Shown in pieces: positions 55,481 to 64,000 of a stretch of DNA of 64,000 bases. The position numbers were made by a program, and so were the translations under genes. The notes under the pieces were generated by a model. It did no database searches. It was given only the letters and a program-made list of their open reading frames with translations, and had not been told where the DNA came from. Every line of letters starts with the position of its first letter. Positions within the stretch are counted from its first letter, which is position 1. This DNA is from Pleurodeles waltl (lineage: Eukaryota > Chordata > Amphibia > Caudata > Salamandridae): positions 775,445,138-775,509,137 of the forward strand of contig NC_090438.1 in NCBI RefSeq assembly GCF_031143425.1. Reading direction: 5' to 3'.

Positions 55481-57240
55481 AAATATATCATTCCTTCTAC
55501 AATTGGCACAACCCTGACACACAGTTAAGTCCTGTGTACAAGGTACTCATGGTACCAAGGGCCTGTGGCCACGGGAAAGTCCCCAAGGGCTGCAGCATGT
55601 ATTATGCCATCCTGGGAGACCCCTCACCAAGCACATACAGACTGCCATTGCAGCTTGTGTGTGCTGGTGGAAAGAAAAGGACAAATGTGACATGGCACCC
55701 TTCTCAGGGTGCCATGCCCACAAACCACTGCTTGTGGCATAGGTAAGTCACCCTTCTAGCCTAGCAGGCTTTACAGTCCTAAGGCAGGGTGCACTATACC
55801 ATAGTTGAGGGCATAGCTGCATGAGCTTTATGTCCCTACAGTGTCTACGTCCATTCTTAGGCATTGTAAGTGCAGTGTGGACACATAAAGTACATGGGCT
55901 GGGAGTTTGTCATTAGGAACTCCACAGCCCCATGATGGTTCCACTGAAGTCTGGGACATTTGGAATCAAACTTCTCAACATAATAAACCCACACTGATGT
56001 CAGTGTTGGATTTATTGACAAATGCATCCAGAGGGCATCTTAGAGATGCCCCCTGTATTTTAGCCAAACTTCTAGTTCCAGCCTGCCACTTCCAGACAAG
56101 TTTCTGACCACATCGGGTGAGAACCTTTGTGCTCTCTGTGGCCAGAAACAAATCCTGCACCGGGTGGAGGTGCTTCACACCTCCCCCCTGCAGGAATTGT
56201 AATACCTAATGGTGAGCATCAAAGGATCAGGCCTCTTACAGTGCCCCGGGCATTTCAGCTAGTGGAGATGCCCACCCCCGGACAAAGCCCCACTTTTGGG
56301 GGCAAGTCCACCGAGAAAATTAGGGAAAGCAAGGAGGAGTGACGACTTCAGCTGGGACCTTCCCTAAGGTGTCCAGAGCTGAAGTGACCCCCTCCTTGCA
56401 AAATCCTCTATCTTTGTTTGGAGGACAGGGACCAATAGGGTTAGGTTTGTATTCCCCTCCCCAAAGGGAGTGGACACCAGAAGAGTGTAGTCACCCTCAG
56501 GGACAGTAGCCATTGGCTACTGCTCTCTGACCCCTGTAACTCCCCTAAATCCAGGATTTAAGGGCTCCCCTGAACCCAGCTCATCAGATTCCTTGCAGCC
56601 TCAAGAGGAAGACAATGAGAAAGAAGAAGGACAGGTAAGCTGATCCTCAGCAGAGAAGACTGATGACACCAACTGACTTGGCCCCAGCCCTACAGGCCTG
56701 TCTCCAGCTTCTGAAGCCGTGCTACAAGAAGGCGATGCATCCTGCAGAACCAGAAACCTCTTAAAAGCCTCGAGGACTGCCTGCACCCTAGAGGACCAAG
56801 AACTCCAGTGGACAGCGGCCCTGTCCAAAAAGAAACTCCAACCAAAAACTCCAGCACTGCCCGGATCCGCAAGTCCTGCCCACTCTGCACCCGACACCCA
56901 TGGTCTGTGTCCAGGTGGCCCAACCGACTAGAGCTGGTCCCCAGGCAATTCTGACCTAATCTGCACCCTGGGTTGACCCCTCCTGTCCAACAGGACGATT
57001 CCTCCAGCCTAAACCCAGAGGACCCCCTGACAGTGAGAGAACCGGACAAAGAGTGCTGCTGCCGAAAGGTACCCCTGCACCCGCAGCCCCCTGGCCTTGG
57101 GAAATCCGACCTTTGGTGCAGCAACATCCAGCAGGTGGCCCTCCTCCTTGTCCAGCCTTTGATTTCCCGAAACCGACACCCTGGACTTAGCCTCCAGCAC
57201 CTTAGTAGACCCCCTGCAATCAGGTAAGTCGGGGGCTCCG
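55481..57240. repeat. Suspected dispersed repeat, unclassified
   Basis: The composition changes sharply to C- and G-rich text with recurrent short phrases (GGTACCAAGGGCCTG, CAGGGTGCACTATACC, CCCTGCAATCAGGTAAG), unlike the AT-rich intron around it. No domain is readable in any frame. I suspect an LTR or other non-coding retroelement part, but cannot prove it from a single copy. Confidence 0.3.
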
Positions 57241-57252
57241 ACAGGGGAGGGG

Positions 57253-57500
57253 TTGGGGGGTGTTGTGTGTGTGTGGGGGGGGGGTGTATGTTTGTGTGTG
57301 CCTGCATGCAGGTTTGTGGCGTGTGGAATGCATGTGTGCATGCATAGTTGTAAGTGTGTGTGTATGTTGTGTTGTCAGAATGCGTGGGTGCGTGTATGTA
57401 TGTCAGTGTGTGTGGATGTGTGTGTGAATGGATGTATGCATGCGTGGGTGAATATGGGTATGAGTGTGTGTATGCATGTGTATGATGGTGCATGAATGTG
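57253..57500. repeat. TG-rich degenerate microsatellite
   Basis: Runs of TGTGTG, GTGTATG and GCATG with interruptions. The long His/Thr-rich frame on the opposite strand (56690-57691) is an artefact of this repeat. Confidence 0.8.
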
Positions 57501-57594
57501 CGTGTATGTTGTGGAGGGGTCTGGAGTGGGAGGGGGGGTGGGGGAGAACCCAGCAAAGGGGAAGGGGGGTGAAGGAATTCCCTGTCACTGATAG

Positions 57595-57869
57595 TGCCCA
57601 CTGCCATGGTTTTCGTGGCGGTAAGGAAGCCACGAAAACCATGGCAGTAGGAGGGGTCATAATCCCGCGGGTGGGACAGTAACGGCTGCATGGCTGGAGA
57701 CTGAAGTCTCCAGCCCGGCAGCTGTTACCGCCCTGGCAGATGGAGTGGTACATTGGCGGTTTGGCTTGAGCCACACCGCCAATGTCATATTTTGGGGAAG
57801 AGTACCGCCAGCCTGTTGGCAGTACTTTTCTCCAAAATACCGCTGTCCGCCGGGGTCATAATGAGGGCC
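57595..57869. mobile_element. Hairpin-chain element, Harbinger-like right end
   Basis: Four successive hairpins are present: 57600-57648 (arms ACTGCCATGGTTTTCGTGGC and its mirror), 57692-57715 (GGCTGGAGACT and its mirror), 57750-57784 (ACATTGGCGGT and its mirror) and about 57788-57840 (TATTTTGG...CCAAAATA). The element then ends GGGGTCATAATGAGGGCC, close to the end of the 63334-63954 element. The left end is not defined. Confidence 0.65.
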
Positions 57870-58756
57870 TTTATCTAATTTTGATATAATATACAGAGAG
57901 ACAGCTTCCTACAAGTAGGAAGACATATGTAATGGTTTTATGGAACTTTATGAATGAATCTAACACTATATAGCTGTGTTTTTAAATATCTGTCATGCTT
58001 AAGAAGTGGTTGCTGGATATAAATGAAGCAATTCTACATTTTATGTGTGTGGATGTGATCCCTTCTCTTTCCCTTTTGCAATGTTTTCTTCTGTGTTAAC
58101 ATCACAATCTGTCTTAGCTTGCATGTTTAATTGAAAGTACAGGGAAATTGTCTTAGGTTTTATATCAATACACATTATCTCTGTGGCATGGTCAAATTCT
58201 GTTGTGATCTCTTGCTCTTCAGTATTTTGTACACTTAATTCAACACTAATGTGTTTTTACATTGTTCTTTATGAATGTCATAAAGTAATCAATCTGGTTT
58301 ACTTTCTATATTTCCTCCGTCTCCTTGCCCTAAATAAAACAGAAATTGTGTCTTCTGTTTCTGTTGCAAAAATGGAGTCAGAATCTCACTGTCCACAGTT
58401 CCAGCACAGAGAGCATTATCACTCTCTCTCACACTCCACAGGGACGTCTTCCAATCATATTCAGAGATGCCCACCACACGGGATATATAGCATGCGGTGG
58501 GCTATAAAATTCTTTGCAACATACCTGCACAGACAAGTGCAGTTTCCCAATAAACAGATATAGGCCTAAGTTCATCCACAAACTTCTTGTGCTGTGTCAG
58601 TGTGTCAATACCTGAACCGATGCATCACTTTTTTGGGGTTGACGTTTATGCCCTACCACATAAAAAAAATGGCAAAGCCAATAGGCCGCCCCTGTGAGAC
58701 CTATTAGCTTTGCTGATATTTTTTAGCCATGCTGTATCGGGAGGCATAAACACAAA
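57870..58756 (+). other. CD83 intron 3: no gene recognised
   Basis: An open frame at 58183-58563 has no domain; intron-like composition. Confidence 0.4.
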
Positions 58757-58922
58757 GGGCCTAATTACGACCTTGGCGGATAAGCTACTCTGTCACAAAA
58801 GTGACGGATATTCCGCCCACTATTTTACAAGTTCCATAGAATATAATAGAACTTGTAACACGGCGGTAAATCTGTCAATTTTATGGTGGAGTAGCCCATC
58901 CGCCAAGGTCTTAATCAGGCCC
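58757..58922. mobile_element. 166-bp Harbinger-like miniature element
   Basis: The ends are GGGCCTAATTACGACCTTGG and its near-perfect inverse finishing CCAAGGTCTTAATCAGGCCC, over about 25 bp. AAA lies directly outside both ends (58754-58756 and 58923-58925) and may be the 3-bp target duplication. The interior holds ACTTGTAA/TTACAAGT-type inverted pairs. Confidence 0.8.
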
Positions 58923-58925
58923 AAA

Positions 58926-59322
58926 ATGTACCAGCTGAAACAATGAAATCCATCCAATAGAAAGGAAGCAAACAAGAGTGACAGTAAAGTCAACCTTTGG
59001 TAAGCAGTGGCGGTGGGGGCAGCAAGTTCCTGTATGTTCTTGGTAAGCCCACAATATGTACTTTGAGCCGTCTAGTAGGCTCAAGCTAAAAATGGCATTC
59101 ACACAGAAGGCATTGGCATCAAAATATGAGGCTTACTCATTTTGTAATAATGTATATGGCAGAGGATATACTTAAAAAGCTAATCTTGCTTCATTATCTT
59201 ATATAACACCAAGAAACTGGTCAGTGTAATTGCTTTCTTGTTTTATATGATGTTCTATCTATATGTACATTATAAGTATATTGTTGCATGCATAACAAAT
59301 ATATTTATTTTCCATGTTTTAG
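58926..59322 (+). other. End of CD83 intron 3
   Basis: The intron ends in a T-rich tract and TTTTAG at 59322. No element recognised. Confidence 0.5.
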
Positions 59323-59429
59323 TGGATGCTGCACAAAACAATCAAAACCAAAATTCAAAATATCGAAATACTGAAATGTTGGTAATCTTCCTCCTGCTAC
59401 TGTCATTGTTGCTTCTATTTATTAACTAT
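59323..59429 (+). CDS. CD83: CD83 antigen, exon 4 (stalk and transmembrane helix)
   Basis: The exon starts in phase 1 after TGTTTTAG and ends in phase 0 at a consensus GTAAGT donor at 59430. It encodes a short polar stalk rich in Asn and Gln (DAAQNNQNQNSKYRNTE) and a hydrophobic helix, MLVIFLLLLSLLLLFINY, which crosses the membrane. In mammalian CD83 one exon likewise carries the stalk and helix, with a Lys-Tyr-Arg before the helix as here (SKYRN). The phase matches exon 3 exactly. After this exon a fifth one for a tail of about 40 residues is expected and was not found in the window. Confidence 0.82.
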
Positions 59430-59694
59430 GTAAGTACTTCCACTTTTTTATGTATATTCTTTTACGTGCCAATTTGTGGCTATATTCCTCCAGTGACTCT
59501 ACATTTCAGATACTTAAACAAATACATTTTTGGGGAGACTGGAAAAAGATTTTCTCAAGGAACAAGCCCTTCCTGGAACCAAAGAAGATTAGTTCGAAAA
59601 TGCCCTATCTTGCAGGACAAGTTTAAGGGCCGTTCATTCCTAAACAGTGGAAACCTCCCGATTTCCTATTTTAGGTTGAGCGCTCTGTTGTAAT
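59430..59694 (+). other. Start of CD83 intron 4
   Basis: The reading frame happens to stay open past the donor until about 59693, but the sequence does not resemble the CD83 tail, so it is read as intron. Confidence 0.5.
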
Positions 59695-60110
59695 CGATCT
59701 GCTTTTAACCATGCCCACTACATGTCCAAAACTATCATTCGTTCATGGGCTTGCCTTTCAAAAAAATCCTTTGTTATCATTGGTTAATGTTTTATGTTTG
59801 TCCCTCCTTGGGGCAGTTTTGTTACCACAGTGGCCATCGACCCTATTCAATGGATAATTGCACGTTTGCTGATACGTTTGACTGCAAGCGAAATTCTTTT
59901 TCCTTTTGTATCACTCCTTCGCACTCATGCTCATGGCAGGTGTGACAATTTGAACCGGCTCTCTTATTCAACTGTTTTACTTTTACTTTTCATTTTCAAT
60001 TTATTTGGCAAGAAAAGTCCAGTTAGGAATTTACAACACTAATTGCTGTAACTCGAGCAAGCACGAGACCCATTGCATTGCAAATGCTTGTTTGAATTTC
60101 TTGGTAACCA
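59695..60110 (+). repeat. Unclassified dispersed repeat R2, copy 3
   Basis: This copy is in the opposite orientation to those at 31395-31770 and 31795-32360. It starts AATCGATCTGCTTTTAACC and ends CGAGACCCATTGCATTGCAA. Confidence 0.65.
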
Positions 60111-63100
60111 GGGGAGTTCAGTTAACGGCGTTCAGGATAATTGGAAGACAGTCTGCCTTTATCCCCCAACCTGAATATATAATGGGGCCTTGTTCTGTAT
60201 GGTCTGTTTGAGTTAAAGCAAACTTTAAGCCTCTTCACCACTTTATTGGGATTGATGGTGCCAGCGTAAAATGAGCGAAATGTGTTCATTTGAACTAGTG
60301 TTTGTAATAATCCAAGTTTACTTTTGTTGTATAAACTGGAAGATATTCTAAAGTCTTTCCTGTCCAAACCAGATATGTTACTCATTATCAAAATGTTATA
60401 GATATCCATAACAAAGTACAGTGCCATACGCAAGCAAACATATCAATCAGTGACTGATAATCATTTGTCATCACCTCCTTATCTTGTCCGATTCTGGTAA
60501 CATGCTCCCTCCTGATCCATTTGGCTTTGTGTATAGCATTGGAAACACCGCACCACACATGCCTCCTCAGACAAGTTGAAATATGTAGGACTTCAAGTAA
60601 TCAGTAATCATCTTTTAATTATTTGTATCCCACAGCAAAGAACAATTTAGGTGTACCAGCAGGATGGCTCAATCAGTTAAACTCTAGCCACTATAACAGA
60701 CAGTGACATAAACTGCGAAACAGCAACAGCTCTTAGAATCGCGAATTAGTTTTATAAAAAAAAAAATGTATGATGGAAGTGTTGAAGTGAAAGGGGCCAA
60801 CCAGGAGGAAAACTGGATTGGAACACGCAGGATATGAGAAGAAATCTGACAGGTTCATGTTGAGAGATGAGTTTGGCAAAGTATGGGGAAGTTATTCCAT
60901 TGATTGTTTTGAAAAAGAATCACTAATTTGAGTTAGGCTTGACTGCTGTATGAGGCCCTGGTGCCTTTGAGGAAGTAGTGGGAGAGGGGTTCAAGGAAAG
61001 GTAAGGTAAAAAATGAATCTACTTGCAACATGATAATCTTAATGATGGTAGTACATGCATAGTTTGGAGGACTCATGAGCAATCTGTCACTGCTAAGCCA
61101 CCGCAGTGCTATCGAAATGGAGGCAGAGATAGATTTTTCCATTATTAAGCAGCTGAATGTGGAGTCTTTGACAGAGGAACTAACAATAGCATTTTTTCAA
61201 CCTATACCTTAAACCTCCTGATCTACTAGCGAAGGATCCTCTGGAGGGAAGAGCATTGGGGTGGGCATTTGCAGTGATGAGCAGGAGCCTAGAAATATGT
61301 ATTATAGCCATAAACAGTTTGCAAGACTAATGGGGCCGATGTTATTGAATGCTAGTTGGGGTGGAATCAGAAGATGCAAACCCCAATGGATGGGAGAATG
61401 GGATTTGCCTCACTCACCTAGTGGAAAGCTTTTTTTGCTTGTTTGGAATGCAGAGGCTGAAGGGGAGTTTGGAGAGTCTGCAGAAACAATGACAGGTGTA
61501 GAATTGTCCACTACAGCCAGGGGATGAGCTCCCCCGATGATTCCCGGGCACAGAGCAGCTTGCCAAAGACTCTTCATGCTGGATTGGGCGTTGTCGAACG
61601 GGGTGAACGTGGAGACACACATTGAGAGAAATGTAATTAACGTATTGCTGAAGAGGACATCATCAATGGAATTCTAGATGGGATCGGCAGAGAGCTCAAT
61701 GATTTAGGGATCCGACAGAAAAAGATGGTTTGCCATCTCCTAGGAAGACCAGTGTGTGTTTGGCCCAGTCACAAGCTCAATAGGAAACACAGAGGCTCAC
61801 TGGAGGACAACAAGGAGGTGGACAAGAAGACCAGGAATATTCAGAACAGTCTTGATAATGGCACACACGTTTTCCTGCTAATGCAGATTTGGAATTTGGA
61901 CCAGAAAGTATCCTTATCTGGGTTGTTCAAGAGAGAGGCAAACTAGAAGCTCACACATTATCAGTGACCTGGGGAAAGGAAGCCACTTGCAGAAGTTGAG
62001 AATCTTAATTAAGAGTAGCCAACATGGGTTTTCCCAGTAAGTTATGGATGGTAGGTTTAGCAAAAGTGGAAAGAGCACTGAAGGTTAGGGGACTAGGGGC
62101 AAGAATCTCAAAGGCATCCTGTTGGTAAGCACTAAAGTTGTCGTAGTTTGTGAATAAAACACAGGAGGAATTTTCAATTTCGTCATTATTAGCATCCTCT
62201 TCATCCTCTCAATGCAAAGCTCGTGAGTTTGCTAGATCCTACAGCTTGTGGGTGAAAAGGGATCCACATGGAAGAGCTCGGCGATGCAGCACAGGGAGAA
62301 ATACAGCCACTGGGGAACATTAAGATATCTGAGCCTGGGAAAAATATAGGTGCACAGTTTAAGAAAAACACAGGGCAAATGAGAAGGTGGAAAGAGGAGA
62401 GTTTAATCTGAGGCTTAACTCATGCTAAAGCTTACAGATAAAGAGAATGGATCTAAATTGAAAGAAAAAAAAAAACTGTAGAAATAGCTGGACGTGCTTG
62501 GCAGGGGCTGATGCTGACAAAAAGCAGGAGTAGTTGGAGATGAAGCGGAAAGGGTAATGCAGCATGTTGTACGGCTTCATTATTATGCTATAAAATCAAT
62601 GACCATGTCTTTTGAATTATAAACGTAAGTTTGCATTTATCAGTTATGCACTGAGTGCATGTAAGTGATCTGAGGTGCAAAAATGATTTTGTGAATCAGG
62701 TACAAAAAGTGCCTTGATCTTCTTTCAAAACTTCAAAGATCCAGCTAGTAATCAATCATCTCAAGAATTTCTCAATTGTGATGCCTTTTGTTTCTGTAAG
62801 GTAAAAACCTTTATGTGAATTCTGATTGCCTACACCTAACCTACATTTTAGTAACCTTTTAAAAGAATTAGGTCTTCCTTTATTTTGTTTAATTCGATTG
62901 GCTCCCCATCTCTTGTAACCCATACTAATCCAGTATTCCTCAAAGCTGAACACATATTGTTCAACAACAAATTTCTAATTTCACAACGTTTCTCTAAGCA
63001 CCAGAGGTATATCATAATTTCCTCCTCTTCATGTTTTTATTGTATTTTTATTGTTTTTCCAAAGAATACAGAGCAAATAAAAAAATGAAAAGCATAAATA

Positions 63101-63330
63101 AATGAAGCTTAGCAGGTTCAATAATACATATTCGGGAACCCAGGGACTTTCATCTGAGGCCTCTGCTCGAAATTCTCTCAAAAGGGCATCCCACTGCCAC
63201 CACATTCATGCTTCCCTATTCATCAAAGATGAACATATTAGGATATTTGGTCTTTTCGGGGATTTCCAGGAAGGCGATATTCACCTTTCTGCTAACACTA
63301 ATACTAGGTTCACAAATCTTATCACCATAT
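60111..63330 (+). other. CD83 intron 4 or 3' flank: no gene recognised
   Basis: No exon of the CD83 tail and no other gene was found. Segment 61430-61610 is copy B of the dispersed repeat also at 51121-51360, inverted. The remaining frames are short and lack domains. Confidence 0.4.
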
Positions 63331-63333
63331 TAT

Positions 63334-63954
63334 GGCGGTCATTCTGACCCTGGCGGTCAAAGACCGCCAGGGCGGAGGACCGCGGGAGCACCGCCGACAG
63401 GCCGGCGGTGCTCCAAAGGGGATTCCGACCGCGGCGGTAAAGCCGCGGTCGGACCGGCAACACTGGCGGTCTCCCGCCAGTGTACCGCCGCCCCATTGAA
63501 TCCTCCAAGGCGGCGCAGCTTGCTGCGCCGCCGAGGGGATTCCGACCCCCCCCTACCGCCATCCGGATCCCGGCGGTCCGACCGCCGGGAACCGGATGGC
63601 GGTAGGGGGGGTCGCGGGGCCCCTGCAGTGCCCATGCCACTGGCATGGGCATTGCAGGGGCCCCCGTAAGAGGGCCCCTACAAGTATTTCACTGTCTGCT
63701 TGGCAGACAGTGAAATACGCGACGGGTGCAACTGCACCCGTCGCACAGCTTCCACTCCGCCGGCTCGATTCCGAGCCGGCTTCATCGTGGAAGCCTCTTT
63801 CCCGCTGGGCTGGCGGGCGGCCTGAAGGCGGCCGCCCGCCAGCCCAGCGGGAATGTCAGAATTACCGCCGCGGTCTTTCGACCGCGGAACGGTAACCTGA
63901 CGGCGGGACTTTGGCGGGCGGCCTCCGCCGCCCGCCAAGGTCAGAATGAGGGCC
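63334..63954. mobile_element. 621-bp hairpin-chain element, Harbinger-like
   Basis: The terminal inverted repeats are GGCGGTCATTCTGACCCTGG on the left and the inverse of GGCCCTCATTCTGACCTTGG on the right. TAT is duplicated at 63331-63333 and 63955-63957. The GC-rich interior is nearly filled by 13 consecutive inverted repeats, listed in the findings. No coding capacity exists; the open frames are by-products of the GC-rich palindromes. TIR style and duplication match the 8.5-kb Harbinger element, so that family may supply the transposase. Confidence 0.88.
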
Positions 63955-64000
63955 TATGTCTCTTGGGTCTAGAACATAGTCCCAAGAGGCAGCATTTCAG

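Noticed and set aside
56690..57691. Long 333-codon frame on the - strand, rich in His, Thr and Pro
   Set aside because: It is the complement of a TG-rich microsatellite and C-rich repeat and has no domain.
59430..59693. Open frame continuing past CD83 exon 4 as the cytoplasmic tail
   Set aside because: It begins with a perfect GTAAGT donor and does not resemble the CD83 tail.
63208..63938. Overlapping GC-rich frames on both strands near the end of the window
   Set aside because: They arise from palindromes and stop-poor GC-rich sequence in the hairpin-chain element.
1..64000. tRNA, rRNA or other structured RNA genes
   Set aside because: I saw no cloverleaf with A and B boxes and no rRNA-like segment by eye. 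A covariance-model scan was not possible here.

Overview
The window is vertebrate nuclear DNA from a repeat-dense genome. A salamander, most likely a newt, is my inference. The basis is a full-length DIRS-type tyrosine-recombinase retrotransposon, a second decayed DIRS copy, a long Harbinger element with several related miniature elements, and a host gene whose introns are packed with transposons. Nothing in the window is bacterial or organellar.

The only host gene I recognise is CD83, the IgV-type surface marker of mature dendritic cells, on the + strand from about 32.8 kb past the end of the window. Four coding exons are proposed: 33073-33127 (start and signal region), 34013-34134 and 48624-48849 (the two halves of the IgV domain) and 59323-59429 (stalk and transmembrane helix). 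Their splice phases (1, 0, 1, 0) join without a stop into 170 codons. The cytoplasmic-tail exon was not found and probably lies beyond 64000. Just upstream of and around exon 1 are an ETS-IRF/ISRE-like element and a kappa-B-type palindrome, which suits an inflammation-induced gene.

Left third (1-20040): an old non-LTR retrotransposon on the + strand is split by two later insertions. The first, 2535-11027, is an 8.5-kb PIF/Harbinger transposon with a 3-bp TAT duplication. It carries a two-exon Myb/SANT-like gene, a frameshifted transposase on the - strand and a second, paralogous Myb/SANT-like gene with a long repetitive tail. The second, 12376-18368, is an apparently intact DIRS element on the - strand. 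It has 165-bp inverted terminal repeats, an internal complementary region and open gag, RT/RNase H and tyrosine-recombinase frames. Its gag and pol are in one frame, separated by a single UAG.

Middle (20-33 kb): LTR-like repeats, a LINE 3' fragment and several hairpin-rich miniature elements surround a Ty3/gypsy-like pol at 26395-29400 (- strand). Its domain order is integrase, then RT, then RNase H, as in Gmr1-type elements. A related 1.3-kb internally deleted copy is at 43910-45207.

Right half (34-64 kb, CD83 introns and 3' flank): the second DIRS element (37147-42845), LINE fragments, a hAT miniature element with a perfect 8-bp duplication, small Harbinger-like elements, and at 63334-63954 a 621-bp element built almost wholly of 13 consecutive hairpins. 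Most other stretches show no recognisable gene.
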